The position numbers were made by a program, and so were the translations under genes. The notes under the pieces were generated by a model that ran no database searches, was not told where the DNA came from, and worked only from the letters and a program-made list of their open reading frames with translations. Positions 25,568 through 34,504 of a DNA stretch of 64,000 nt are shown here, in pieces; the stretch's first letter is position 1, and each line of letters begins with the position of its first letter. Where the stretch lies: contig NZ_BMXG01000001.1 of assembly GCF_014651635.1 (NCBI RefSeq), forward strand, positions 1-64,000, given 5' to 3'. The stretch is from Cerasicoccus arenae. Its GTDB lineage: Bacteria > Verrucomicrobiota > Verrucomicrobiia > Opitutales > Cerasicoccaceae.

Positions 25568-27484
25568 CTAGTAGCTTCGGCCTTCGCGGTCTTCGTAGAA
25601 GTTGATGAATGCGCGATTAAGCACCGCATAACCACCGGGAGTCGGATAGTTGCCGGTAAAGTACCAGTCTCCCGTGTTCTCCGGACAGCTTTGGTGCAAA
25701 TTTTCGATGCTCTGGAAGATCACCTTCACCTCGCCGTTCCAATCGCCATTCTTCGGGGTCACCAATTCTGCAACTTTGTTGGAAATACACTCTGTCTCAA
25801 AGTGCTCATAGAGCCGCTTCACGTGGTTAACCATCTCCGCGGCAGGTAATTCAGCCTGTGCTAGACAGTCGCGATAGACCTCACGGATTAAATCCGCGGC
25901 ACCAGTTTCATTCAGTAGCTCAATCGTGGCCTGGAAAGCGATAAATTTGCCCAGCTCGGACATATCAATGCCGTAGCAGTCCGGATAACGAATCTGCGGA
26001 GCCGTCGAGGCGATGATGATCTGCTTCGGCTCAGTTCGCGCAAGAATACGCAGGATGGAGCGCTTCAGCGTGGTTCCGCGCACAATGGAGTCATCGATAC
26101 AAACGAGATTATCCACGCCAGATTCAATCTGCCCGTAGGTAATGTCGTAAACGTGGGATGCCAGCGTGACGCGATTGCTCTCTTGGCTAATAAACGTGCG
26201 GATCTTAATGTCCTTGTGGGCAATTTTTTCCCCACGCGGCCAATTACCCATAATCAGCTCATCGATAAGCGCATCGCTCAGCGGGCCTTTGGCTTGGGCA
26301 TCCAAAATCGCGTTTTTGACCTGCTGACGGCGCCTTACGCGGAGCTCGTCCATCAAGCCATAGTAGGCGGTTTCGGCGGTGTTCGGAATGAAGCTGAAAA
26401 CGCTGTGCGCGAAATCGTCATCAATCGCATCGATGATCTGGTCAGACAATGCGCCGCCCAAGGCCTTACGCTCTTTGTAAATGACCGGGTCGTTGCCACG
26501 GGAAAAATAAATACGCTCAAACGAACACGAGGCTCGTTGCGGGGCTGGTTCACGGACCTGCCCAACAATCAGCTCGCCACTACCTTTGACCACAACCGCA
26601 CTACCCGGCGCGATCTCCTTTACATCTCCCTCATGCTGGTCGAAAATCGTCATCAGCGCGACCCGCTCAGAAGCGAAAGCGACCACTTCGTCATTGGCGA
26701 AATAATAGGCCGGGCGGATGCCCAAGGCATCACGAGTCACAAAGCAATCTCCGTTCCCGATGAGACCTGCCAGCGTATAACCGCCATCCCAGTCCTCTGC
26801 TGCCTGTTTGAGGATGGACACTAGGTCCATGCGCTCAGAAATAATTGCGGCAATCTGATCACTCGGCGTGCCGCCGTCGCGCAACTCGTGGTAAAGGCGC
26901 TGATGCTCTTCGTCCAGATGATAGCCGATTTCTTCGAGAACGGTTTGCGTATCAGTGTTAAAGATTGGGTGCGCACCGCGGGCAATGAGCTTGGCGTTGA
27001 GGTCCTCAACATTGGTCATGTTGAAGTTACCCGCCAGCATTAGGTTACGCGTGGGCCAAGGGCTGCGACGGAAGTAAGGCTGGCAAACACTCTTGTCGTA
27101 GCCGCCTGAGGTACCGTAACGCAAATGCCCCATCAGTACTTCGCCGCCAAAGGGGAAGTGCTTTTTATAAGTCTCGGGAAACTCTGGGAAGATCTGCGTA
27201 TTGAGCTTCTTCTGATAGTCCTTCATCACCTTCTTGACCACATTGGCAATCGGGTTGCGACCGTTATCACGCTCGCGCTCCATGAAGGACTCGCCCGGCG
27301 GCGTATTCAGCTTAACACATCCAATACCAGCACCATCCTGGCCGCGGTTGTGTTGCTTTTCCATCAGCAAAAATAGCTTCTGGAATCCGTAGAGAAGATC
27401 GTCGTATTTGTCACGGTAGTATCGCAACGGCTTTAACAGCCGAACAATCGCGATGCCGCACTCGTGCTTAATTTGGTCGCTCAT
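25568..27484 (-). CDS. purF: Amidophosphoribosyltransferase, long form
   Basis: 638 aa from ATG 27484; the frame extends 19 codons upstream without family similarity. PurF makes phosphoribosylamine from PRPP and glutamine, the first committed step of purine synthesis. The Ntn glutaminase begins at Cys9 after a short propeptide (MSDQIKHE), followed by KQHNRGQDGAG and GHLRYGTSGG. The phosphoribosyltransferase domain has VCIDDSIVRGTTLKRS, the PRPP loop. It is about 130-170 residues longer than E. coli PurF, with insertions in the glutaminase domain, as in some Bacteroidetes-type homologues. Confidence 0.93.
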   Translation of the reverse strand: MSDQIKHECGIAIVRLLKPLRYYRDKYDDLLYGFQKLFLLMEKQHNRGQDGAGIGCVKLNTPPGESFMERERDNGRNPIANVVKKVMKDYQKKLNTQIFPEFPETYKKHFPFGGEVLMGHLRYGTSGGYDKSVCQPYFRRSPWPTRNLMLAGNFNMTNVEDLNAKLIARGAHPIFNTDTQTVLEEIGYHLDEEHQRLYHELRDGGTPSDQIAAIISERMDLVSILKQAAEDWDGGYTLAGLIGNGDCFVTRDALGIRPAYYFANDEVVAFASERVALMTIFDQHEGDVKEIAPGSAVVVKGSGELIVGQVREPAPQRASCSFERIYFSRGNDPVIYKERKALGGALSDQIIDAIDDDFAHSVFSFIPNTAETAYYGLMDELRVRRRQQVKNAILDAQAKGPLSDALIDELIMGNWPRGEKIAHKDIKIRTFISQESNRVTLASHVYDITYGQIESGVDNLVCIDDSIVRGTTLKRSILRILARTEPKQIIIASTAPQIRYPDCYGIDMSELGKFIAFQATIELLNETGAADLIREVYRDCLAQAELPAAEMVNHVKRLYEHFETECISNKVAELVTPKNGDWNGEVKVIFQSIENLHQSCPENTGDWYFTGNYPTPGGYAVLNRAFINFYEDREGRSY

Positions 27485-27619
27485 GTGGGAAAGCCTGTGG
27501 AAGTAAAGGCGGCAACTAAGAGAAAGCCAGCCCCAATTCACTTCCGTTTAACAACGTAATGATATGGATATTGTCAACCCGCACTAGCGAGTTATCGGTT
27601 AATGCCGCTCGGCCAGCCA

Positions 27620-28360
27620 TTACGCTTTGCCCACGCGGGAAGCAATGCTCAGGGCTTGTTTCAGATCGATGGCTTTTTCGTAAATTGCCTTACCAATGAT
27701 GACGCCAGAAAAGTTCGGGAAACGCGGTGCGAGATCCGCGTAATGCACCACATCGTGGAGATCAGCAACGCCGCCCGAGGCAATCACGTCGCAATCAACT
27801 GCTGTCCACATTTCCTTCATCCCCTCAAAATTCGGGCCGCGCATCATGCCATCAGTCATGATGTCGGTGTAGATAATGGTCTGAATACCGGCGGCCGCGA
27901 CCTGCTGTGCTAGATCAATCGCGGGCATATCAGTGGTATCCACCCAGCCATGAACCGCGACCTTGCCTGCGCGGGCGTCAATGCCAACTGCGACTTGCGG
28001 GCCAAATTCCTGCGCCATTGCTTTAACAAAATCCAAGCTCTCACAAGCACGAGTGCCCACAACAACGCGTGTCACTCCCGCCTTCAGCACGTTGCGAATA
28101 TCGTCCATCTCTCGGATACCGCCACCAAACTCGACTTTCATACCCAGCTCAGCGATTTTGCGGGCAGCTTCGGTATTCGCCGGTTTTCCGGTAAACGCAC
28201 CATCCAAGTCAACGACATGCACCCACTCTGCGCCAGCAGCTAGGAATTCCTTGGCCGGCTCGACGGGGTCCTCAAAGTATTCGGTTTCCATATCCGCCAA
28301 CCCTTGGAGGAGGCGAACGCACCGGCCTTTCTTAATATCAATCGCAGGGAGAATTGTCAT
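27620..28360 (-). CDS. hisA: Phosphoribosylformimino-5-aminoimidazole carboxamide ribotide isomerase
   Basis: 246 aa, a TIM barrel with internal twofold symmetry. HisA opens and isomerises ProFAR in histidine synthesis. ILPAIDIKKGRCVRLLQG contains the first catalytic Asp; VVDLDGAFTG, FGGGIR, GVTRVVVGT, and IYTDIMTDGM followed by VIASGGVADLHD are typical. It lies 135 bp upstream of purF in the same direction; other his genes are not in the window. Confidence 0.94.
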   Translation of the reverse strand: MTILPAIDIKKGRCVRLLQGLADMETEYFEDPVEPAKEFLAAGAEWVHVVDLDGAFTGKPANTEAARKIAELGMKVEFGGGIREMDDIRNVLKAGVTRVVVGTRACESLDFVKAMAQEFGPQVAVGIDARAGKVAVHGWVDTTDMPAIDLAQQVAAAGIQTIIYTDIMTDGMMRGPNFEGMKEMWTAVDCDVIASGGVADLHDVVHYADLAPRFPNFSGVIIGKAIYEKAIDLKQALSIASRVGKA

Positions 28361-28582
28361 AAAAGAACTATGAGTCCATTTTCAGCAGGCTCAATCTTTT
28401 CTGTGCACAGATTTAAGGTAATTTACTGGGGCCCACCACCAAAGCCGATTAATACTATATTTGCAGCTAAATGCTCTTATAGAATAGGGCAGGAATATGC
28501 GCTGCTTGAGCGCTGGCACCATTTTTTTCTTTCCGCGGGCGCTTCAGGCGATAAGGCTTGAAGGCTTTTCCGGATAAAACCC

Positions 28583-29827
28583 ATGGAACGCGACCCCGCA
28601 AAACGCATAGTCATCACAGGACTCGGTCTGACCTCACCGAACGGCAACACGCTGTCTGAGTATCGCGCAAACCTGCTCGCTGGCAAAGCGCGGGTGCAGC
28701 GCATCCCCATGCGCTACATGGGCGAAGTCAACGCAGGTGTCTGCGATTTCGACCCAATGAAATACCAGCGCCGCAAGGAGGTCCGTAATGGGACGCGCGC
28801 CGGCTCAATCGCCATTTATTGCTCCCGCGAGGCCGTGGCCGATGCAGGGCTGGACTGGGATAGCGTCGAAAAATCCCGCGTTGGTGTTTATATTGGCACC
28901 ACCGAACACGGCAACGTGGAGACGGAAAACGAAGTCTATAACATATCGCAGTTCGACTACGACACCAAGTACTGGACGCACCATCACAACCCGCGCACCG
29001 TGGCCAACAACCCCGCGGGCGAGATAACCATGAACATGGGCGTTACCGGGCCGCATTACACGATCGGAGCCGCCTGTGCTGCGGGCAATGCCGGCCTCGT
29101 ACAAGGCGCTCAGATGCTCATGCTGGGCGAATGCGACCTCGCGCTGGCGGGCGGCGTCAGCGAATCAATCCACACTTTTGGCATTTTTGCCGGCTTCAAA
29201 AGCCAAGGTGCCCTCGGCGAACACGAAGACCCTAACTTGGCCAGCAGACCATTTGACACCTCCCGCAACGGCATTGTCGTGAGCGAAGGCGGTGCAGTTT
29301 ACGTACTGGAACGCTTGAGCGACGCTCAGGCCCGGGGAGCCACAATCATTGGCGAACTTGCCGGTTGGTGCATAAATTCCGACGCAACAGACGCTGTTTT
29401 GCCAAATCCCGAGCGTCAGGCTCAATGTATGCGCGAAGCAATTCGTCGCGCGGGAATGACCGCTCAAGACATTGATGTCGTGAGCACTCACGCTACCGCC
29501 ACCCCACTGGGTGACATCCAGGAAGCCAAGGCAATTAAGGACGTTTTTGCCGACTGCCCAAATACGTATGTCAATAATACTAAGAGCTTTATAGGCCACG
29601 CCATGGGTGCCGCCGGAGCCTTGGAATTGGCGGGCAACATCCCTAGTTTTTCCGATAACCTCGTCCACCCGACGATTAATATTACCGAACTCGACCCGGA
29701 GTGTGCGATTCCCAACTTGGTAATCAACACACCAAAAACAGTCGAAAGGGTTGACAGCATCCTGAACAACTCTTTCGGTATGCTCGGAATTAATTCCGCC
29801 CTGATTGTTAAGCGGTTCATTGACTGA
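28583..29827 (+). CDS. Beta-ketoacyl-ACP synthase (FabF/KASII-like)
   Basis: 414 aa, a thiolase fold. The catalytic triad is present: Cys165 in YTIGAACAAGNAGL, His303 in STHATATPLGD, and Lys334/His339 in NNTKSFIGHAMGAAGALE. The nucleophile context ACAAGNAG differs from the usual ACSSS/ACAAS of house-keeping FabF, and the middle region HGNVETENEVYN is not typical, so this is probably a specialised synthase. It heads a cassette with an ACP 28 bp downstream and a CrtI-like flavoprotein, pointing to an unusual acyl or polyene product rather than bulk fatty acid synthesis. Confidence 0.88.
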   Translation: MERDPAKRIVITGLGLTSPNGNTLSEYRANLLAGKARVQRIPMRYMGEVNAGVCDFDPMKYQRRKEVRNGTRAGSIAIYCSREAVADAGLDWDSVEKSRVGVYIGTTEHGNVETENEVYNISQFDYDTKYWTHHHNPRTVANNPAGEITMNMGVTGPHYTIGAACAAGNAGLVQGAQMLMLGECDLALAGGVSESIHTFGIFAGFKSQGALGEHEDPNLASRPFDTSRNGIVVSEGGAVYVLERLSDAQARGATIIGELAGWCINSDATDAVLPNPERQAQCMREAIRRAGMTAQDIDVVSTHATATPLGDIQEAKAIKDVFADCPNTYVNNTKSFIGHAMGAAGALELAGNIPSFSDNLVHPTINITELDPECAIPNLVINTPKTVERVDSILNNSFGMLGINSALIVKRFID

Positions 29828-29855
29828 GCCGCTCTTCTTCTATTACTAGCATCCC

Positions 29856-30116
29856 ATGACCAAAGACGACGTTAAGCAGATAGTGCTGGACATCATCGCT
29901 GAGATCGCTCCCGACGAGGACCTAAGCGATGTCAAGCCGGAGGTACGCCTCCGCGACCAGCTCGATCTGGATTCCATGGATTTTCTCGATATCGTGATGG
30001 AGCTGCGCAAGCAGCATGGCATTGAGGTGCCAGAAGACGATTATCCCCAGCTCGCTTCGCTGGATAGCTGCGGAGAATATCTCCTGCCCAAGTTTGAGGC
30101 CAAAGCCAGCGCTTAA
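29856..30116 (+). CDS. Acyl carrier protein (cassette-specific)
   Basis: 86 aa. Ser40 in LDLDSMDFLDIVMEL is the 4'-phosphopantetheine site (DSM). Acidic, four-helix pattern, ending with a short Lys/Ala tail. It sits between the ketosynthase and the flavoprotein (33 bp to the latter), so it is probably a dedicated carrier for that pathway rather than the main AcpP. Confidence 0.9.
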   Translation: MTKDDVKQIVLDIIAEIAPDEDLSDVKPEVRLRDQLDLDSMDFLDIVMELRKQHGIEVPEDDYPQLASLDSCGEYLLPKFEAKASA

Positions 30117-30149
30117 ACTGCCCTCGCCTGCTAACAGGCGATCTCCAAG

Positions 30150-31634
30150 ATGACCGGTGAACTGAACGGCGCGCACTATGACTGCATAGTCATTGGAGCA
30201 GGCATGTCCGGTATGGCCGCCGCAATTCGGCTAGCCATGTTCGAACGACGCGTCTTGGTGGTCGAGCGCCACAACGCCGCAGGCGGCCTCAACAGCTTCT
30301 ACAGCTTCGATGGCCGCAAATACGACGTCGGGCTCCATGCAATGACCAATTACGCCCCTCCTGGGGCCAAGGGTCTGCCGCTGATCAAGATACTTCGCCA
30401 GCTCCGGCTCAGCCGCGACGATCTCGATTTGGCCGAACAAATGGGCAGCCGGATCGCCATTCCCGGCTACTCACTGAGCTTCACCAACGATTTTGCCGTC
30501 CTTGAGAGCGAAATTGAACGGGCCTTCCCGAGCCAGATTGACGGTTTCCGCCGTCTGGTGGAGCACCTAAAGGCCTTTAACGAGACCGCACTCGATATCC
30601 AAGAGCAATCCGCCGTCGCTGTCCTGAGCGAGTATCTCAGCGACCCGATCCTCGTCAACATGCTCATGATCCCCGTCTGCTACTACGGCAGTGCACGGGA
30701 GAACGACCTCGATTTTTCACAATTCGTCATCCTCTTCAAAGCGTTGTTTTTGGAGGGTTTTGCTCGCCCCTACGAAGGCGTCCGTGTAATCATTCGTGCC
30801 CTGATGAACCGCTATCGCGAGCTCGGTGGCGAGCGGAAGATGAAATGCGGCGTCCGGGAAATTATCACGGAGAACGGTCACGCATCCCGCGTTATCCTCG
30901 ACGACGGCTCCGAAGTCACCGCAGACAAGGTCATTTCCTCCATTGGCTACGCTGAGACCCTACGCCTATGCAGCGATCAACCGGGTGATGCCGGTCGTGA
31001 CAACACCGGCGCACTATCCTTTGTCGAGACAATCACCGTGCTCAAGCAGCAGCCCAGCGATCTCGGATGGAAGGACACCATTGTCTTCTTTAACGACAGT
31101 GAGACCTTTGACTACCGCCGCCCCAAGAACTTGGTCGACGACCGTAGCGGCGTAATCTGCTTCCCCAACAACTACCGCTACAGCGATGGCCGACGCCTGG
31201 AGGAAGGCTTCCTCCGCATAACGGCATTGGCGAACTACGACCGCTGGGCCACACTTGAAGATACAGAATACCAATCCGCTAAACAAGAATGGTATGAGCG
31301 GTTGCAACGCCGCGCACTGGACTTCCTCCCCCCCCCCCGAGTCCGCCAAAAAGAGCATACCACCCCCCCCATGGTCGCCCACAAGGCACAAGCCCGGTTC
31401 GTCCTCACAGAGCAAACGGCGGCTCAGGACATGTTTACCCCACTCACCATCACCAAGTTCACCGGACACCTTGGCGGTGCCGTCTATGGTGCTCCAAACA
31501 AGGTAAAATCCGGCCGCACACACTTAGACAACCTCTATCTCTGTGGTACCGACCAAGGCTTCCTCGGCATCACTGGTGCCATGCTCAGCGGCATCAGCAT
31601 GGCGAATTTGCACGTGCTCGGCGCAGGTAGTTAG
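30150..31634 (+). CDS. FAD-dependent oxidoreductase of the CrtI/phytoene desaturase-like family
   Basis: 494 aa. The N-terminal dinucleotide fold is CIVIGAGMSGMAAAIRLA, followed by VVERHNAAGG. HLGGAVYGAPNKVKSG and the C-terminal LYLCGTDQGFLGITGAMLSG fit CrtI-like desaturases and retinol-saturase-type proteins. It may introduce, isomerise or saturate double bonds on an ACP-bound or free chain made by the adjacent ketosynthase. Two C runs (31328-31338 and 31363-31370) lie in the C-terminal third as Pro codons, without disrupting the frame. Confidence 0.85.
   Translation: MTGELNGAHYDCIVIGAGMSGMAAAIRLAMFERRVLVVERHNAAGGLNSFYSFDGRKYDVGLHAMTNYAPPGAKGLPLIKILRQLRLSRDDLDLAEQMGSRIAIPGYSLSFTNDFAVLESEIERAFPSQIDGFRRLVEHLKAFNETALDIQEQSAVAVLSEYLSDPILVNMLMIPVCYYGSARENDLDFSQFVILFKALFLEGFARPYEGVRVIIRALMNRYRELGGERKMKCGVREIITENGHASRVILDDGSEVTADKVISSIGYAETLRLCSDQPGDAGRDNTGALSFVETITVLKQQPSDLGWKDTIVFFNDSETFDYRRPKNLVDDRSGVICFPNNYRYSDGRRLEEGFLRITALANYDRWATLEDTEYQSAKQEWYERLQRRALDFLPPPRVRQKEHTTPPMVAHKAQARFVLTEQTAAQDMFTPLTITKFTGHLGGAVYGAPNKVKSGRTHLDNLYLCGTDQGFLGITGAMLSGISMANLHVLGAGS
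31328..31338 (+). repeat. C11 homopolymer inside the CrtI-like gene
   Basis: Eleven C encoding Pro-Pro-Pro; a second run of eight C follows 24 bp later at 31363-31370. Two such runs in one gene could make it slip-prone. Confidence 0.8.
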
Positions 31635-31794
31635 GGTCAGTTGAGGGCTCCTAGACTGGGGTCGTAGCCAACGATGATAGCCTTGGGATGGCTCTGATAA
31701 ATAGAGCACCGTGATATTTCTCGTTTGTGGCTTTCTTGATTGCGAATCACAACGCATTGGTTTTGTTTGGAGCAACACCTTACGTTACTATTTT

Positions 31795-32565
31795 ATGAAG
31801 ATCGCACACTCCACCATTACTGTCTTAGCATTGTCATTTGCGTTTGCCGCACCGGTGTTCGCGCAAGATGATACAGCGCCCGCGAAAAGCCCTTACGCAA
31901 CGGAGCTGATCACGCGGGCCTCAACATTCCTCGGCAATCAAAAGCAATTCTGTGTGTCATCCGAGATCTGGGAAGACATCATCATTGACGGCAAGGAATT
32001 GGAATTTACACGCACTGCTGACGCCAAAGTCCGCCGCCCAGATCGCATTCAAATAGATCTGGCCATGTATAAGCCGACACGCAGCTTTTATTACAATGGC
32101 AAGACCGTGACCATGCTCGATCATCGGACGAATTTTTACGGATCCACAGAGGCCGAAGGAAACATCGACGATACGATTATCACGCTGGATAATAAATTCG
32201 ACACTCAGTTCCCGCTCGAAGATCTGCTCTTCAGCAAGCCATTCGGCAATGCAGCGGAAAACGCGACCTCTTCGCAATATCTAGGGAAGGTTAATGTATT
32301 GGGCGTCGAGTGCGACCACGTCGCCTTCCAGTATCCAAATCTCGAATGGCAGGCTTGGATTGAAACCGGCCCGGTTCCCGTGCTGCGCAAGGTATTGGTG
32401 CTTCGTTTCGACGGCGACGGCGTCCCTCGGATGACGGCGCTCTTCAGTGACTGGGACTTCTCCACGCCACTACCTGACTTTGTTTTTGAGTTTTCGCCAG
32501 CCGCTGGTGCAATGGAAATCGACATCGTCCCCCCCCCCATGCCCCCCACCGAAACGTCGAAGTAA
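31795..32565 (+). CDS. DUF2092 periplasmic protein
   Basis: 256 aa from ATG 31795, giving a signal peptide cleaved after VFA. The pattern ATELITRASTFLGNQKQF, RRPDRIQIDL, RSFYYNGKTVTMLDHR, NFYGSTEAEGNIDDTI, and GVECDHVAFQYPNLEWQAWIE matches DUF2092, a LolA-like periplasmic beta-barrel half. It may carry a lipophilic ligand. It is on the same strand 160 bp after the flavoprotein. The C-terminus is Pro-rich because of a ten-C run (32529-32538). Confidence 0.82.
   Translation: MKIAHSTITVLALSFAFAAPVFAQDDTAPAKSPYATELITRASTFLGNQKQFCVSSEIWEDIIIDGKELEFTRTADAKVRRPDRIQIDLAMYKPTRSFYYNGKTVTMLDHRTNFYGSTEAEGNIDDTIITLDNKFDTQFPLEDLLFSKPFGNAAENATSSQYLGKVNVLGVECDHVAFQYPNLEWQAWIETGPVPVLRKVLVLRFDGDGVPRMTALFSDWDFSTPLPDFVFEFSPAAGAMEIDIVPPPMPPTETSK
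32529..32538 (+). repeat. C10 homopolymer near the DUF2092 stop
   Basis: Ten C, then six more at 32542-32547, encoding the Pro-rich C-terminal tail (VPPPMPPT). Slippage here would alter only the last few residues. Confidence 0.8.
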
Positions 32566-32614
32566 CGGCGGGCATTTGGAATAAACCAATCACTTTAATC
32601 TTCTGGTATTCGCT

Positions 32615-33274
32615 ATGAAAAACAAATCACTTCTCGCCAAACTCACGCTCATCGCAGCAGCGTTTTCCTTCCTCCCTTTCAATCAAGTTGTTGCACGCGG
32701 TAATCTGGGCATCACCCGTAGCGTTGGCGGCGGTGGTGGACTCGGCGGCGGCGGAGACCGCATGGGTGGGGGTGGGGGTATGCTCGGCGGCGGCAACAAC
32801 AACATGAACGTCGATCGAAACTTTAATAACAACAACAGCAACGTTAACGTAAACCGGAATTACAACAGTTCGAATGTGAATGTAAATCGGAACGTCAATG
32901 TAAACAGCAATGTAAACGTCAACAGCCGCTACTATCACAACGGTTGGGACAATGACGGCTTTGGCGCGGGTGTTGCCGTAGGCGCGGTAGCTGGCTTGGC
33001 GATTGGCGCAATTGTCTCGAAGCCGCCCGTTAACTACGTACCGGTTTATGTGGGCACTGTGCCGTATTATTACAGTGCCGGCGTGTATTATCAGACAGCT
33101 CCCTCGGGCTATGTTGTCGTGGCACCGCCCGTTAACGCGATCGTACCCGAGCTTCCACCAGGTTCCACAGCAACCAACGTCAACGGCGTGACTTACTTCG
33201 TTTTCAATGGCACGTATTACCTACCGGTCATGGTCAACGGGACCACGCAATATAAAGTCGTGAACCCTCAATAA
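32615..33274 (+). CDS. Exported Gly- and Asn-rich protein (DUF6515-like)
   Basis: 219 aa. Signal peptide (MKNKSLLAKLTLIAAAFSFLPF region), then a Gly-rich block (about 38-62) and an Asn/Val block of imperfect NVNVNRN/NVNVNSN repeats (about 65-105). A Gly/Ala hydrophobic helix GAGVAVGAVAGLAIGAIV (about 115-133) follows, then a Tyr/Pro/Val-rich C-terminus with VNYVPVYVGTVPYYYSAGVYY and VVAPPVNAIVPELPPGST. It probably sits in the envelope. It follows the DUF2092 gene by 49 bp and its stop overlaps the next start. Confidence 0.75.
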   Translation: MKNKSLLAKLTLIAAAFSFLPFNQVVARGNLGITRSVGGGGGLGGGGDRMGGGGGMLGGGNNNMNVDRNFNNNNSNVNVNRNYNSSNVNVNRNVNVNSNVNVNSRYYHNGWDNDGFGAGVAVGAVAGLAIGAIVSKPPVNYVPVYVGTVPYYYSAGVYYQTAPSGYVVVAPPVNAIVPELPPGSTATNVNGVTYFVFNGTYYLPVMVNGTTQYKVVNPQ

Positions 33275-33558
33275 TGGCCGTTCTAAAACGCGAAAAGAAG
33301 ACCGATTACGCGGCGCTCTCGTCATCCTTTATGCGGATTCCGCAGATGAAGGTTGATGTGGCGCGCTGCCTGTTGGACATCGGCCTCACGCAAGTTTACC
33401 AATTGGAAGGACGCGCGCCGGATTCTTTGCTGGCCGAAATTAAGGCCCGCAAAGACAACGTTCGCGAAGACGTTATTGCTTACCTGCGCATGGCGGTCTA
33501 CTTCGCTGAGAATCAGCCACCAGACGTGCGTAAGCTGTATCCAACTGAGTGGATGTAA
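33274..33558 (+). CDS. Cdd1-like helix-hairpin-helix protein
   Basis: 94 aa. Small all-helical protein with SFMRIPQMKVDVARCLLDIGLTQVYQLEG and AYLRMAVYFAENQP, which matches the pattern of the 'pathogenicity locus' Cdd1 family: a helix-hairpin-helix followed by an AVYFA motif. Likely DNA-related but with no assigned biochemical role. The ATG at 33274 shares one base with the TAA stop of the preceding gene (TAATG). It converges with the RNase III-like gene, whose stop lies directly next to its own stop. Confidence 0.75.
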   Translation: MAVLKREKKTDYAALSSSFMRIPQMKVDVARCLLDIGLTQVYQLEGRAPDSLLAEIKARKDNVREDVIAYLRMAVYFAENQPPDVRKLYPTEWM

Positions 33559-33852
33559 TCAGCGACGCTTACGGCGCTGCTTGAGGTAAAGCGGCAGCAG
33601 GGTCTCCTCAATATAGGCAAAGGCAGCAGCGAGCCCGTCACTCTCGTAGACATCGCCGATACCGGCTTCGACCCGCGTCGGCTCACCAGTGCAAGCGAGG
33701 AAATCATTCGCCGTCATATGGATGAATTCTTGGGCGCGTGCTTCAGGTTTAATGTCCTTCTGGCGCAATATCCATTCTCGTGCATAGAGAGCCAAAACGG
33801 CGTCTCCTACCCAAGCCCGTGTACGCAAATCCGCGAGTTCATCAACCGCCAT
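33559..33852 (-). CDS. Minimal RNase III-fold protein
   Basis: 97 aa. TRAWVGDAVLALYARE matches the first RNase III signature (as in Mini-III), and RVEAGIGDVYESDGLAAAFAYI matches the second, E-A-x-I-G-x-x-Y-x-x-x-G. Asp and Glu of the active site are visible, with the spacer between the signatures very short. There is no dsRNA-binding domain. Mini-III (MrnC) is about 130-140 residues, so this is an unusually small version and may need a partner or be inactive. It is six bases downstream of the secreted-protein gene in the same operon. Confidence 0.7.
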   Translation of the reverse strand: MAVDELADLRTRAWVGDAVLALYAREWILRQKDIKPEARAQEFIHMTANDFLACTGEPTRVEAGIGDVYESDGLAAAFAYIEETLLPLYLKQRRKRR

Positions 33853-33858
33853 AACAAT

Positions 33859-34389
33859 TTATTTTGTAAAGGTGAGCGAGGGGAACACCTTGTTCTGCAT
33901 TTTCAAGTCGGCACCAACCTTGTCCGTAACTGAGATCACATAAAGATAATCGCCGATTAGGTAAAATTGTGCTTCTCCATCATAGCCTGGCTCGCCTTTC
34001 ATCGGAGGGGTGCTAAACATGAGTTTCTTGCCCTCGTTGCCTCCAGTGGTAATCGTTTCCCAAGAGTCAGCCTTGCCATAAACTTTGGAGAGAAATTTAC
34101 CCTTGGCGTTGTCAAAAATAGTGTCTGATCCAGCAAAAAAAAGTGCGGTCCCGGGCAGATCAGAACAGTCGATCGATACGCTCCCATCGCTAGGGACTTT
34201 CACCGTGTAGAGCTTGCTCTTAACCGTTCCCACGATCGAATCCGTTGTGCTCGTGGTCAAAACGGGCTTACCCGGCATGGACAAAGAAACTTTGCCATCG
34301 TTGATACTGACGGTCTGCCAATCCAAGTCATCAGCAGAAGCCATGGAAACGATCAATGATAGGCCGATAACGCTGAGGAGTCGGTTCAT
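33859..34389 (-). CDS. Exported unknown protein
   Basis: 176 aa from ATG 34389 (ATG 34401 is also possible). Signal peptide MNRLLSVIGLSLIVSMASA, then a beta-rich domain: WQTVSINDGKVSLSMPGKPVLTT, VKSKLYTVKVPSDGSVSI, FYLIGDYLYVISVTDK. The pattern resembles small periplasmic proteins that assess or bind envelope material, but I do not recognise the family. It precedes the RNase III-like gene. Confidence 0.65.
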   Translation of the reverse strand: MNRLLSVIGLSLIVSMASADDLDWQTVSINDGKVSLSMPGKPVLTTSTTDSIVGTVKSKLYTVKVPSDGSVSIDCSDLPGTALFFAGSDTIFDNAKGKFLSKVYGKADSWETITTGGNEGKKLMFSTPPMKGEPGYDGEAQFYLIGDYLYVISVTDKVGADLKMQNKVFPSLTFTK

Positions 34390-34504
34390 AAGTAATCTCA
34401 TACGTGAAGATTAGCGTGAGATCAATCGTAAACCCCCATTTGACATATGATTAGAACACGATGACGCTTTACATTATTCCAAACTGAACCAAGGATCAAC
34501 ATCA

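Noticed and set aside
32755-32940. Gly- and Asn-rich tract read as a DNA repeat array
   Set aside because: The repeats are imperfect at DNA level and explained by the low-complexity protein (NVNVNRN units).
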